Positions 11,058 to 18,011 of a DNA stretch of 64,000 nucleotides are shown here, one piece after another (within the stretch, counting starts at the first letter, position 1; each line of letters starts with the position of its first letter). The notes under the pieces are model-generated. The model made no database searches. It was not told the origin of the DNA and saw only the letters and a program-made list of their open reading frames with translations. The translations under genes and the position numbers were made by a program. This DNA is from Streptomyces sclerotialus (GTDB lineage: Bacteria > Actinomycetota > Actinomycetes > Streptomycetales > Streptomycetaceae): positions 6,324,001-6,388,000 of the forward strand of contig NZ_JBFOHP010000002.1 in the NCBI RefSeq assembly GCF_040907265.1, written 5' to 3'.

Positions 11058-11987
11058 GTGACCCTCGCGACCGCGCCACGGCGGTCCGCCCGCCGCCCGG
11101 CCGGTGCCGGACCGCGCCGCGACCGCGGCGTGTGGTTCCTCGTGCTGCCCGCGCTGATCCCGATCCTCGTGCTGAGCGTCGGCCCCCTGTTGTACGGCGT
11201 GTCGCTGGCCTTCACGGACGCGCAGTCGGGACGTACCGAGCCCACCCGCTGGGTGGGGCTGCTCAACTTCGGTGACCTGCTCGAGGACACCCTCTTCTGG
11301 GAGTCCTTCCGCATCGGGCTCGTCTGGGCGGTGGGCGTCACCGTCCCGCAGTTCTTCCTCGCGCTCGGCCTCGCCCTGCTGCTCAACGAGAAGCTGCGGC
11401 TGCGCTGGCCGGCCCGGGCGCTGGCCATCGTGCCGTGGGCGATGCCCGAGGTCGTGGTCGGCATCATGTGGCGGCTCGTCTACCACCCGGACGCGGGCGT
11501 GCTCAACGAGACGCTGCGCGGCTTCGGGCTCGGCGAGGGCCGCGACTGGCTGAGCGGCCTGGCCACCGCGCTGCCCGCCGTCATCGTCGTGGGCGTCTGG
11601 GCCGGTCTGCCGCAGACGACCGTGCCGCTGCTGGCCGGCCTGCAGAACGTGCCGCGCGAGCTGCACGAGGCGGCGGCCATGGACGGGGCCGGCGCCTGGC
11701 GGCGGTTCCGTACGGTCACCTGGCCCGCGCTGCGTCCGGTGGCGCTGGCGATCACCGCGCTGAACTTCATCTGGAACTTCAACTCCTTCGCGCTGGTCTT
11801 CGTGCTGACGGACGGCGGGCCCGGCGGCCGCACCAGATTGCCGATGCTGTTCGCGTACGAGGAGGCGTTCCGGTACGGGCAGTTCGGCTACGCGGCGGCG
11901 ATGGGGCTCGCGATGGTCGCCGTCATCGCCGTCCTGCTGGCTGTCTACCTGGCAGGCCGCCTGCGGGCAGGGGAGGACGACCGATGA
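11058..11987 (+). CDS. Carbohydrate ABC transporter permease (MalF/UgpA type)
   Basis: 309-residue inner-membrane permease with six predicted helices. The EAA loop that contacts the ATPase is present: ELHEAAAMDGAGAWRRFRTVTWPAL. Start is GTG at 11058 with AAGGAG 7 nt upstream. It is the first gene of a three-gene operon: permease, permease, binding protein, with ATGA and TGATG junctions. No ATPase is encoded here, so, as usual in Streptomyces, a shared MsiK-like ATPase probably energises it (inference). Substrate probably an oligosaccharide. Confidence 0.9.
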   Translation: MTLATAPRRSARRPAGAGPRRDRGVWFLVLPALIPILVLSVGPLLYGVSLAFTDAQSGRTEPTRWVGLLNFGDLLEDTLFWESFRIGLVWAVGVTVPQFFLALGLALLLNEKLRLRWPARALAIVPWAMPEVVVGIMWRLVYHPDAGVLNETLRGFGLGEGRDWLSGLATALPAVIVVGVWAGLPQTTVPLLAGLQNVPRELHEAAAMDGAGAWRRFRTVTWPALRPVALAITALNFIWNFNSFALVFVLTDGGPGGRTRLPMLFAYEEAFRYGQFGYAAAMGLAMVAVIAVLLAVYLAGRLRAGEDDR

Positions 11988-12829
11988 CCGCCCGCCGCGG
12001 ACGTACCGCCGCCGCCCGCGCCGGCCAGTACCTGGCCCTGCTCGGCTATCTGCTCTTCCTGCTCCTGCCGTTCCTGTGGCTGCTCTCCACCGCCTTCAAG
12101 CCCCCGCGCGAGCTGGGCAGCATCGATCCCACCTGGATCCCGCACGAGCCCACCCTCGCCAACTTCCGGGCCACGTTCGACGAGCAGCCGCTGCTGCGCT
12201 CGGCCGCCAACAGCCTCGCGGCGGCGGCCGGGGCCGCGGTGCTGGCCGTCGTGGTGGCCACGCCGATGGCGTACGTCCTCGCGCGCTTCCGTACCCGGAT
12301 GGCGCGCGCCGCGACCGGGTGGGTGGTGGTCAGCCAGGCGTTCCCGCTGGTGCTGGTGATCATTCCGCTGTTCCTGCTGCTGAAGGCGGTGCACCTGGTG
12401 GACTCGCTCGGCGGGCTCACCCTCGTCTACCTCGTGTGGTCACTGCCCTTCGCCCTGTGGATGCTCACCGGGTACGTACGTGCCGTGCCCGCCGAACTGG
12501 AGGAGGCGGCGGCCGTGGACGGGGCCGGCCGGGTCCGCACCCTGGTGTCCGTGACCGCGCCGCTCCTCATGCCCGGGATCGTCGCCACCGCGCTGTTCGC
12601 CTTCATCACCGCATGGAACGAGTTCTTCTTCGCGCTCGTCCTGCTCAAGTCGCCGGAGAAGCAGACGATGCCGGTCGTCCTCACGCACTTCCTCGGCGCC
12701 GAGGGCGTCGCCGACCTCGGTCCGCTCGCGGCCGCCGCCCTGCTCGCCACCCTGCCAGGGCTGGTCCTCTTCGCCGTCATCCAGCGCCGCATCACGGGTG
12801 GCATGCTGGCCGGGGCGGTGAAGCACTGA
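11984..12829 (+). CDS. Carbohydrate ABC transporter permease (MalG type)
   Basis: 281 residues, partner of the upstream permease, which it overlaps by 4 nt (ATGA). Six hydrophobic helices; the EAA loop reads ELEEAAAVDGAGRVRTLVSVTAPLL, followed by ITAWNEFFFALVLL, typical of MalG-type subunits. The C-terminus ITGGMLAGAVKH (a GMxxGAVK ending) is characteristic of the family. Confidence 0.92.
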   Translation: MTARRGRTAAARAGQYLALLGYLLFLLLPFLWLLSTAFKPPRELGSIDPTWIPHEPTLANFRATFDEQPLLRSAANSLAAAAGAAVLAVVVATPMAYVLARFRTRMARAATGWVVVSQAFPLVLVIIPLFLLLKAVHLVDSLGGLTLVYLVWSLPFALWMLTGYVRAVPAELEEAAAVDGAGRVRTLVSVTAPLLMPGIVATALFAFITAWNEFFFALVLLKSPEKQTMPVVLTHFLGAEGVADLGPLAAAALLATLPGLVLFAVIQRRITGGMLAGAVKH

Positions 12830-14205
12830 TGCCCACGCCGCCGCGCGCTGCGATGCGCCGCCGTACGTTTCTCGGCGCCGCCGCCTCGCTGGGCGTCGCG
12901 GCCGCCCCCGTACTCGCCGGCTGTTCCGGGGGCGGAAAGGCGTCCGGCTCCCGGCGCCCCCTGCGCTTCCAGTCGCTGGCCTGGCAGGCGGAGTCCGTAC
13001 GGGCCAACAAGGCGCTGGTGGCCGAGTGGAACCGGCTGCACCCCCGCAGTCCGGTGGAGTACGTACAGGGCGCCTGGCCCACCGTCCACGACCAGCTGCT
13101 GACCGCCTTCGAGGGCGGCGAGGCGCCCGACATCATCCACGACGCCTCCGACGACCTCGCGGACTTCGCGTACGGCGGTCACCTCGCCGATCTCACCGGT
13201 CTGCTGCCGGACCGGCTCACCGCCGACATCCCGGAGCACAGTTGGCGGACGGGCACCTTCGGCGGGCGGGTGTACGGAGTGCCGTTCCTCCAGGAGCCGC
13301 GCGTCCTGATCGCCAACCGGAAGCTGCTGCGCGCCGCCTCCGGAGTGCGCGTGCCGACCCCGGAGGACCCCTGGAGCTGGGAGGAATTCCGTGCGGCGGC
13401 CAAGGAGCTGAGCCGCGAAGGGGGCGGCGGAGGGGACCGCGACGGGCGCCGGGACCGGGACACGGACGGGAACGGGCGGCGGTACGGCGTCGCCTGGCCG
13501 CTCAAGGAACCGGTGTCGGCGACCCTCAACCTCGCGCTGTCGACTGGTGGCCGGCTCTTCCACCGCCGCGCCGACGGCCGTGCCGAGATCCGTTTCGACG
13601 CCGCCGACCAGGTCGTGCCGCGAACGGTCCACGACCAGGTGAACGTCGACGGCAGCGCGGCACGCACCACCCTGGGCATGGGCGGCTCGGACACGCTCCC
13701 CGGGTTCTTCGCCGGGCGGTACGCGATGGTGCCGCTCGGGTTCTCGTACCGGCAGCAGATCGTTCAGCAAGCCCCTGAAGGGTTCGCGTGGACGGTGCTG
13801 CCGGCGCCCACGGGGAGCGCGCACGCCCAAGGCGTGAGCCCGCAGACGCTGTCGATCGCCGCCGACTGCCCGCGCAAGGAGGAGGCGATGGCGTTCGTCG
13901 CCTTTCTGCTGCGCCCGGCGAACATGGTGCGCCTCGCGCTCGGCGACTGGATGCTGCCCACGGGCACCGCCGCGCTCCGCGATCCCCGGCTGCGGGTGCG
14001 GAAGTACGGCTGGGCCACCGGTACGGCGCTGGCCGGCACGCTGCACGCCGCGCCCGCGCAGTCCGTGCGCGGCTATCCGGAGTGGAAGGACAAGATCGCC
14101 ACGCCGGGGCTGCAGGAGTACTACAGCGGCGCGATCGGTCTGGCGGAGCTGCGCGGCCGGCTGGTCGAGGACGGCAACCTCGTGCTCGCCCGGTACCAGC
14201 GCTGA
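12829..14205 (+). CDS. Extracellular solute-binding lipoprotein of a carbohydrate ABC transporter
   Basis: 458 residues. The N-terminus MRRRTFLGAAASLGVAAAPVLAGC has a twin-arginine-like RRRTFLG and a lipobox LAGC, so it is probably a Tat-exported lipoprotein. Type-1 sugar-binding fold features follow: FEGGEAPDIIHDASDDLADFAYGG and PEDPWSWEEF. An Asp/Arg/Gly-rich insertion is seen around residues 200-220. The ATG at 12829 overlaps the previous stop (TGATG). Binding proteins usually come first in such operons; here it is last. A longer open frame from 12076 is an artefact of the shared frame. Confidence 0.9.
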   Translation: MPTPPRAAMRRRTFLGAAASLGVAAAPVLAGCSGGGKASGSRRPLRFQSLAWQAESVRANKALVAEWNRLHPRSPVEYVQGAWPTVHDQLLTAFEGGEAPDIIHDASDDLADFAYGGHLADLTGLLPDRLTADIPEHSWRTGTFGGRVYGVPFLQEPRVLIANRKLLRAASGVRVPTPEDPWSWEEFRAAAKELSREGGGGGDRDGRRDRDTDGNGRRYGVAWPLKEPVSATLNLALSTGGRLFHRRADGRAEIRFDAADQVVPRTVHDQVNVDGSAARTTLGMGGSDTLPGFFAGRYAMVPLGFSYRQQIVQQAPEGFAWTVLPAPTGSAHAQGVSPQTLSIAADCPRKEEAMAFVAFLLRPANMVRLALGDWMLPTGTAALRDPRLRVRKYGWATGTALAGTLHAAPAQSVRGYPEWKDKIATPGLQEYYSGAIGLAELRGRLVEDGNLVLARYQR

Positions 14206-14516
14206 GTCTCCACGCCCTTTACGCCCTTTACCAGAGCTGAGTGTCACGCGTCTCTCACAGGGCATTTATTTCCCCATGTTGCTGCACTGTGACGCGAGTT
14301 GAGGCAACCACCGTCAGCTTGAGTGCTCAATTTGACCGAGTGTGACGGGATTTGCATTTTTGCAGGGTTGTTGCCTATGTCACACCCGCGGGGGAGCCTT
14401 GAATTGGACGCGTCAATCAGTCAGGGTTTCGAGCCAGCCCGGAGGAGATCTTCTCGTTTCCCCGGGTGATCACGCAACGCTTTCCCCCCACACCACGAAC
14501 GAGGAGAACCCTCGCC
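14206..14516. promoter_or_regulatory. AT-richer intergenic region upstream of the protease gene
   Basis: 311 bp, clearly less GC-rich than the surroundings, with several short symmetric sites: TTGAGTGCTCAA (14319-14330, 5-bp arms) and TGTGAC repeated at about 14288 and 14342 with an inverted GTCACA at about 14380. No ORF. GAGGAG at 14501-14506 is the protease Shine-Dalgarno. Likely holds the regulated promoter of the subtilisin gene. Confidence 0.5.
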
Positions 14517-15719
14517 ATGGCTCACAAGCGTTCCAGCAAGAAGCGGCTGATCACCGGCATAACCGCCGTCGTCGCCGCCACCGGCATCGCGGCCGTCACC
14601 GCGGTCACCGCCGACGCCTCCCCCGCAGAGGGGAAGATCTACGGCGCGAGCGCCAAGTCCGCCGTCAGCGGCAGCTACATCGTCATGCTCAAGGACCAGG
14701 CGCGTACGGCCGAGAGCAAGGACCTCGCCGCGGAGTACGGCGGCAAGGTCGAGCGCACCTACAGCGCCGCCCTCGACGGCTTCTCCGCGACCGGCCTGAA
14801 CGAGACCGAGGCCAAGCGGCTCGCGGCCGACCCGGCCGTCGACAAGGTCGTCCAGAACAAGAAGTTCTCCATCGACGCCACCCAGGACAGCCCGCCGTCG
14901 TGGGGCCTGGACCGCATCGACCAGGAGGACACCGCGGGCGACAGCAAGTACACCTACCCGGACAGCGCGGGTGAGGGTGTCACCGCGTACGTCATCGACA
15001 CCGGCGTGCGCACCACGCACAAGGACTTCGAGGGCCGCGCGTCCTCCGGCTTCGACGCGGTCGACGGTGACGACAACGCCGACGACGGCAACGGCCACGG
15101 CACGCACGTCGCGGGCACCATCGCCGGCGCCGCGCACGGTGTCGCCAAGAAGGCCAAGATCGTGGGCGTCCGGGTGCTGGACGACCAGGGCTCCGGCACC
15201 ACCGAGCAGGTCGTGGCGGGCATCGACTGGGTGACCAAGAACCACAAGGGCCCCTCGGTCGCGAACATGTCCCTCGGCGGCGGGGCCGACGAGGCCCTCG
15301 ACGCGGCCGTGCAGAAGGCCATCGAGGCCGGTGTCACCTTCGGTGTCGCGGCCGGCAACGAGTCGACCGACGCCGGCCAGGGCTCGCCGTCCCGCGTCAA
15401 GGAGGCCATCACCGTGGCCGCCAGCGACAAGGACGACAACCAGGCCGACTACTCCAACTACGGCAGCGTCGTCGACCTCTACGCCCCCGGCACCGACATC
15501 ACCTCGGACTGGAACGAGGGTGACGACGCCACCAACACCATCTCGGGCACCTCGATGGCCACCCCGCACGTCGTGGGCGCCGCCGCGGTCTACCTGGCCG
15601 GACACCAGGACGCCAAGCCCGCCGACGTCGCCAAGGCGCTGACCGACGGCGCCACCCCGGACAAGATCGCCAACCCGGGTGAGGGCACGCCGAACAAGCT
15701 GCTGAAGATCGTCGAGTAG
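14517..15719 (+). CDS. Secreted S8 family serine protease (subtilisin-like)
   Basis: 400 residues. Sec signal: KRSSKKRLITGITAVVAATGIAAVTAV, cleavage near ADA-S (about residue 34). An inhibitor-I9 propeptide follows (SYIVMLKDQARTAESK, about 53-120). The peptidase S8 domain carries the triad D161 (AYVIDTGV), H194 (GNGHGTHVAG) and S346 (ISGTSMATPH), with oxyanion Asn281 (VAAGNES). It resembles the proteinase-K-like extracellular proteases common in Streptomyces. ATG at 14517 with GAGGAG upstream; a GTG at 14466 is in frame but adds an implausible N-terminus. The gene is monocistronic and followed by strong hairpins. Confidence 0.95.
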   Translation: MAHKRSSKKRLITGITAVVAATGIAAVTAVTADASPAEGKIYGASAKSAVSGSYIVMLKDQARTAESKDLAAEYGGKVERTYSAALDGFSATGLNETEAKRLAADPAVDKVVQNKKFSIDATQDSPPSWGLDRIDQEDTAGDSKYTYPDSAGEGVTAYVIDTGVRTTHKDFEGRASSGFDAVDGDDNADDGNGHGTHVAGTIAGAAHGVAKKAKIVGVRVLDDQGSGTTEQVVAGIDWVTKNHKGPSVANMSLGGGADEALDAAVQKAIEAGVTFGVAAGNESTDAGQGSPSRVKEAITVAASDKDDNQADYSNYGSVVDLYAPGTDITSDWNEGDDATNTISGTSMATPHVVGAAAVYLAGHQDAKPADVAKALTDGATPDKIANPGEGTPNKLLKIVE

Positions 15720-15733
15720 GTTCCCCGACGCCG

Positions 15734-15755
15734 CCCGGCCGGGGAACCGGCCGGG
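15734..15755 (+). terminator. Hairpin with GGAA loop downstream of the protease gene
   Basis: CCCGGCCGG-GGAA-CCGGCCGGG: a 9-bp perfect stem closed by a GNRA-type tetraloop, starting 15 bp after the stop codon. There is no U tract, as usual in Streptomyces. Likely terminates the protease transcript. Confidence 0.65.
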
Positions 15756-15759
15756 CACC

Positions 15760-15806
15760 GCCGCCGGCCGCCGCGCCCGCCCCCACGGGGCGTGGCGGCC
15801 GGCGGC
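15760..15806 (+). terminator. Second long GC hairpin after the protease gene
   Basis: GCCGCCGGCCGCC at 15760-15772 pairs perfectly with GGCGGCCGGCGGC at 15794-15806 (13 bp, 21-nt loop). Lies between the protease stop and the LacI-regulator start, so it may insulate the two genes. Confidence 0.6.
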
Positions 15807-15834
15807 TTCGAGCGCGTGAAGCGGAGTGCGTAGC

Positions 15835-16866
15835 ATGGCACGCGTGGCGCATACGGTGGGTATCAAGGATGTCGCACGTCAGGCCGGCGTCTCCATCGGC
15901 ACGGTCTCCAACGTGATCAACCGTCCCGACATGGTCGCCAAGGAGACCCGGGAGCGCGTACAGGCGGCGATCACCGCGCTGGGCTACGTCCGCAGCGAGT
16001 CGGCGCGCCAGCTGCGCGCTGGCCGCAGCCGGATCATCGCGCTGCTCGTGCTGGACATGGCCAACCCCTTCTTCGTGGACGTCGCGGCGGGCGCGGAGCG
16101 TGCCGCGCGCAAGGCGGGGCTCGGCGTGATGCTCTGCAACAGCGCCCAGAGCCCGGCCGAGGAGGCGGAGTACCTCTCCCTCTTCGCCGAGCAGCAGGTG
16201 CGCGGCGTACTGATCACCCCGGCCGATCTCACCGGCGGCACGCTCGCCCGGTTCCGGCCCCGCGGCATCCCGCTCGTCTTCGTCGACCGCGTCCTCGGCA
16301 GCGGTGAGGGCTGCTCGGTCTCCGTGGACGACGTGGCGGGCGGCGCGCTGGCGGCCCGGCACCTGGTCGAGCAGGGCCACGAAGGGCTGGTCTACGTCAG
16401 CGGGCCGATGTTCCTGACCCAGTGCCAGGACCGGCGGACCGGGGCGCTGCAGGCGCTGCGCGAGGCGGGCCTGCCGGAGTCGGCCCTGCGGCACATCGAG
16501 ACCGAGCGGATGGACGTGGCGGCGGGCCGGGACGCCGGCGCCCGGCTGCTGGGCATGTCGCCCCGGCCGACCGCCGTGTTCTGCGCCAACGACCTGCTCG
16601 CCCTCGGGGTGTTCCAGGCGCTCTACGGCGCCGGGGTGGCGGTCCCGGAGGACATCGCGCTGGTGGGGTACGACGACATCGAGTTCGCCGCGGCCGCCGC
16701 CGTGCCGCTCACCTCCGTACGGCAGCCGGCCCGGCAGATGGGCCGGACGGCGGCCGAGATGCTCCTCGAGGAGACCGGCGACCTGGCGGCGGCCCACGAG
16801 CACCGCCAGGTCGTGCTCGCGCCGGAGCTGGTCGTCCGTGCGTCCACCCTTCCGGGCCGCGCCTGA
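15835..16866 (+). CDS. LacI family transcriptional regulator
   Basis: 343 residues. The N-terminal HTH plus hinge is GIKDVARQAGVSIGTVSNVINRPDMV...ALGYVRSESARQLR, followed by a periplasmic-binding-like effector domain (IIALLVLDMANPFFVDVAAGAE to VVLAPELVVRAS). I use the ATG at 15835 (GCGGAG 8 nt upstream) over the GTG at 15826. It faces the GH43/GH51 genes and lies near the sugar importer, so it is the likely local repressor of the arabinan locus; candidate sites with ATTTCGAAC lie at 20.57-20.74 kb. The target assignment is inference. Confidence 0.9.
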   Translation: MARVAHTVGIKDVARQAGVSIGTVSNVINRPDMVAKETRERVQAAITALGYVRSESARQLRAGRSRIIALLVLDMANPFFVDVAAGAERAARKAGLGVMLCNSAQSPAEEAEYLSLFAEQQVRGVLITPADLTGGTLARFRPRGIPLVFVDRVLGSGEGCSVSVDDVAGGALAARHLVEQGHEGLVYVSGPMFLTQCQDRRTGALQALREAGLPESALRHIETERMDVAAGRDAGARLLGMSPRPTAVFCANDLLALGVFQALYGAGVAVPEDIALVGYDDIEFAAAAAVPLTSVRQPARQMGRTAAEMLLEETGDLAAAHEHRQVVLAPELVVRASTLPGRA

Positions 16867-16873
16867 GAGAGCC

Positions 16874-16890
16874 GGCCGGGCCGCCCGGCC
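16874..16890. terminator. Bidirectional hairpin between LacI regulator and GH43 gene
   Basis: GGCCGGGC-c-GCCCGGCC, a near-perfect 17-bp palindrome in the 35-bp gap between two convergent stop codons. Likely a shared terminator. Confidence 0.5.
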
Positions 16891-16901
16891 CGCAGACGGC
16901 C

Positions 16902-17951
16902 CTACGGGACCGTGTCCGCCACCGGCACCCCGAAGTCCGGCGTGCCGTCCGCGTGCCATCCCAGCTTCTGGATGCGGGTGTGCCGGTTGGGGTCGTGCAG
17001 AGGATCGCCGGTGATGTCCCGGTACTGCCGTGCGTGGTACACGAGCACGTCGGTGCGGCCGTCCTCGGCGACCGTGAAGCTGTTGTGCCCCGGGCCGTAC
17101 TGACCGGTGGTCTCGTTGCTGGTGAAGACCGGTACCGGCGACTTGGTCCAGGAGGCCGGGTCGAGCAGGTCGGCGCGCGCGTCCGCGGTGAGCAGCCCCA
17201 TGCAGTAGTTGCTGTCGGTGGCGCTGGCGGAGTACGTCATGAAGACCCGGCCGTTGCGGATGAGGACCGAGGGGCCCTCGTTCACCTTGAAGCCGCGGGT
17301 CTCCCAGTCCAGGACCGGGGAGGAGAGCCGTACCGGCGGGCTGCCGAGCGTCCAGGGGTTGCGCAGCCGCGCGAGGTAGAGGTTGGAGTTGTTCACGATG
17401 CCCGGCTCCTGCTGGGCCCAGGTCAGGTAGCGGACGCCGCGGTGGGTGAAGGTGGAGGCGTCGAGGGAGAAGGTGTCCCAGGGGGTGAGGAGGCGGCCCT
17501 TCTCCGTCCAGGTCCCCTTGAAGGGGTCGGGGTGGCGGTTCTCCAGGACGTACATCCGGATCTTCCAGACGTCCTCGGCGCTGCCCGCGGCGAAGTAGAG
17601 GTACCAGCGGCCGTCGATGTGGTGGATCTCCGGCGCCCAGATGTGGGCGCCCATCTCGCCGGTGGTGTGCTTGCGCCACAGCACCGCCTCGGGCGCGTCC
17701 GCGAGGCCGCGCAGCGTGCGGGAGCGGCGCAGGACGATGCGGTCGTACTCCGGGACGGTCGCGGTGAAGTAGTAGAAGCCGTTGGTGTGCCGGAAGATGT
17801 GCGGGTCGGCGTGCTGACGGACGAGGGGGTTGGGGTACGGCGCCGCGGGGCGGCGCCGGCCGGTGGCGGCGTGTGCCGTGCCCGGCAGGGCGGCGGCCGC
17901 GCCCATGGCCAGGGTGCCCAGTAGGACGCCTCTTCGGCCGGGTGCGTGCAT
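16902..17951 (-). CDS. Secreted glycoside hydrolase family 43 (arabinanase/arabinofuranosidase type)
   Basis: 349 residues. Twin-arginine signal RRGVLLGTLAMGAAAALPGTAHA, cleaved near residue 28. Five-bladed propeller with the expected carboxylates: Asp in VRQHADPHIFRH (base), Asp in FSLDASTFTH (pKa modulator) and Glu in FKVNEGPSVLI (acid). The segment GAHIWAPEIHHIDGRWYLYFAAG is typical of GH43. It probably removes arabinofuranosyl residues from arabinan or arabinoxylan outside the cell. It lies 60 bp downstream of the GH51 gene on the same strand, so probably co-transcribed. Confidence 0.9.
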   Translation of the reverse strand: MHAPGRRGVLLGTLAMGAAAALPGTAHAATGRRRPAAPYPNPLVRQHADPHIFRHTNGFYYFTATVPEYDRIVLRRSRTLRGLADAPEAVLWRKHTTGEMGAHIWAPEIHHIDGRWYLYFAAGSAEDVWKIRMYVLENRHPDPFKGTWTEKGRLLTPWDTFSLDASTFTHRGVRYLTWAQQEPGIVNNSNLYLARLRNPWTLGSPPVRLSSPVLDWETRGFKVNEGPSVLIRNGRVFMTYSASATDSNYCMGLLTADARADLLDPASWTKSPVPVFTSNETTGQYGPGHNSFTVAEDGRTDVLVYHARQYRDITGDPLHDPNRHTRIQKLGWHADGTPDFGVPVADTVP

Positions 17952-18011
17952 GGTGCTCTCCTCGTGGGGCTCGGTGGGGCGGCCGCCGGTCCGGCGGCCG
18001 CCCGGGGAACG

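Noticed and set aside
11058..14205. Maltose operon assignment (malEFG) for the first ABC importer
   Set aside because: Gene order is permease-permease-binding protein and the binding protein has no diagnostic maltose residues; the family also covers many other sugars.
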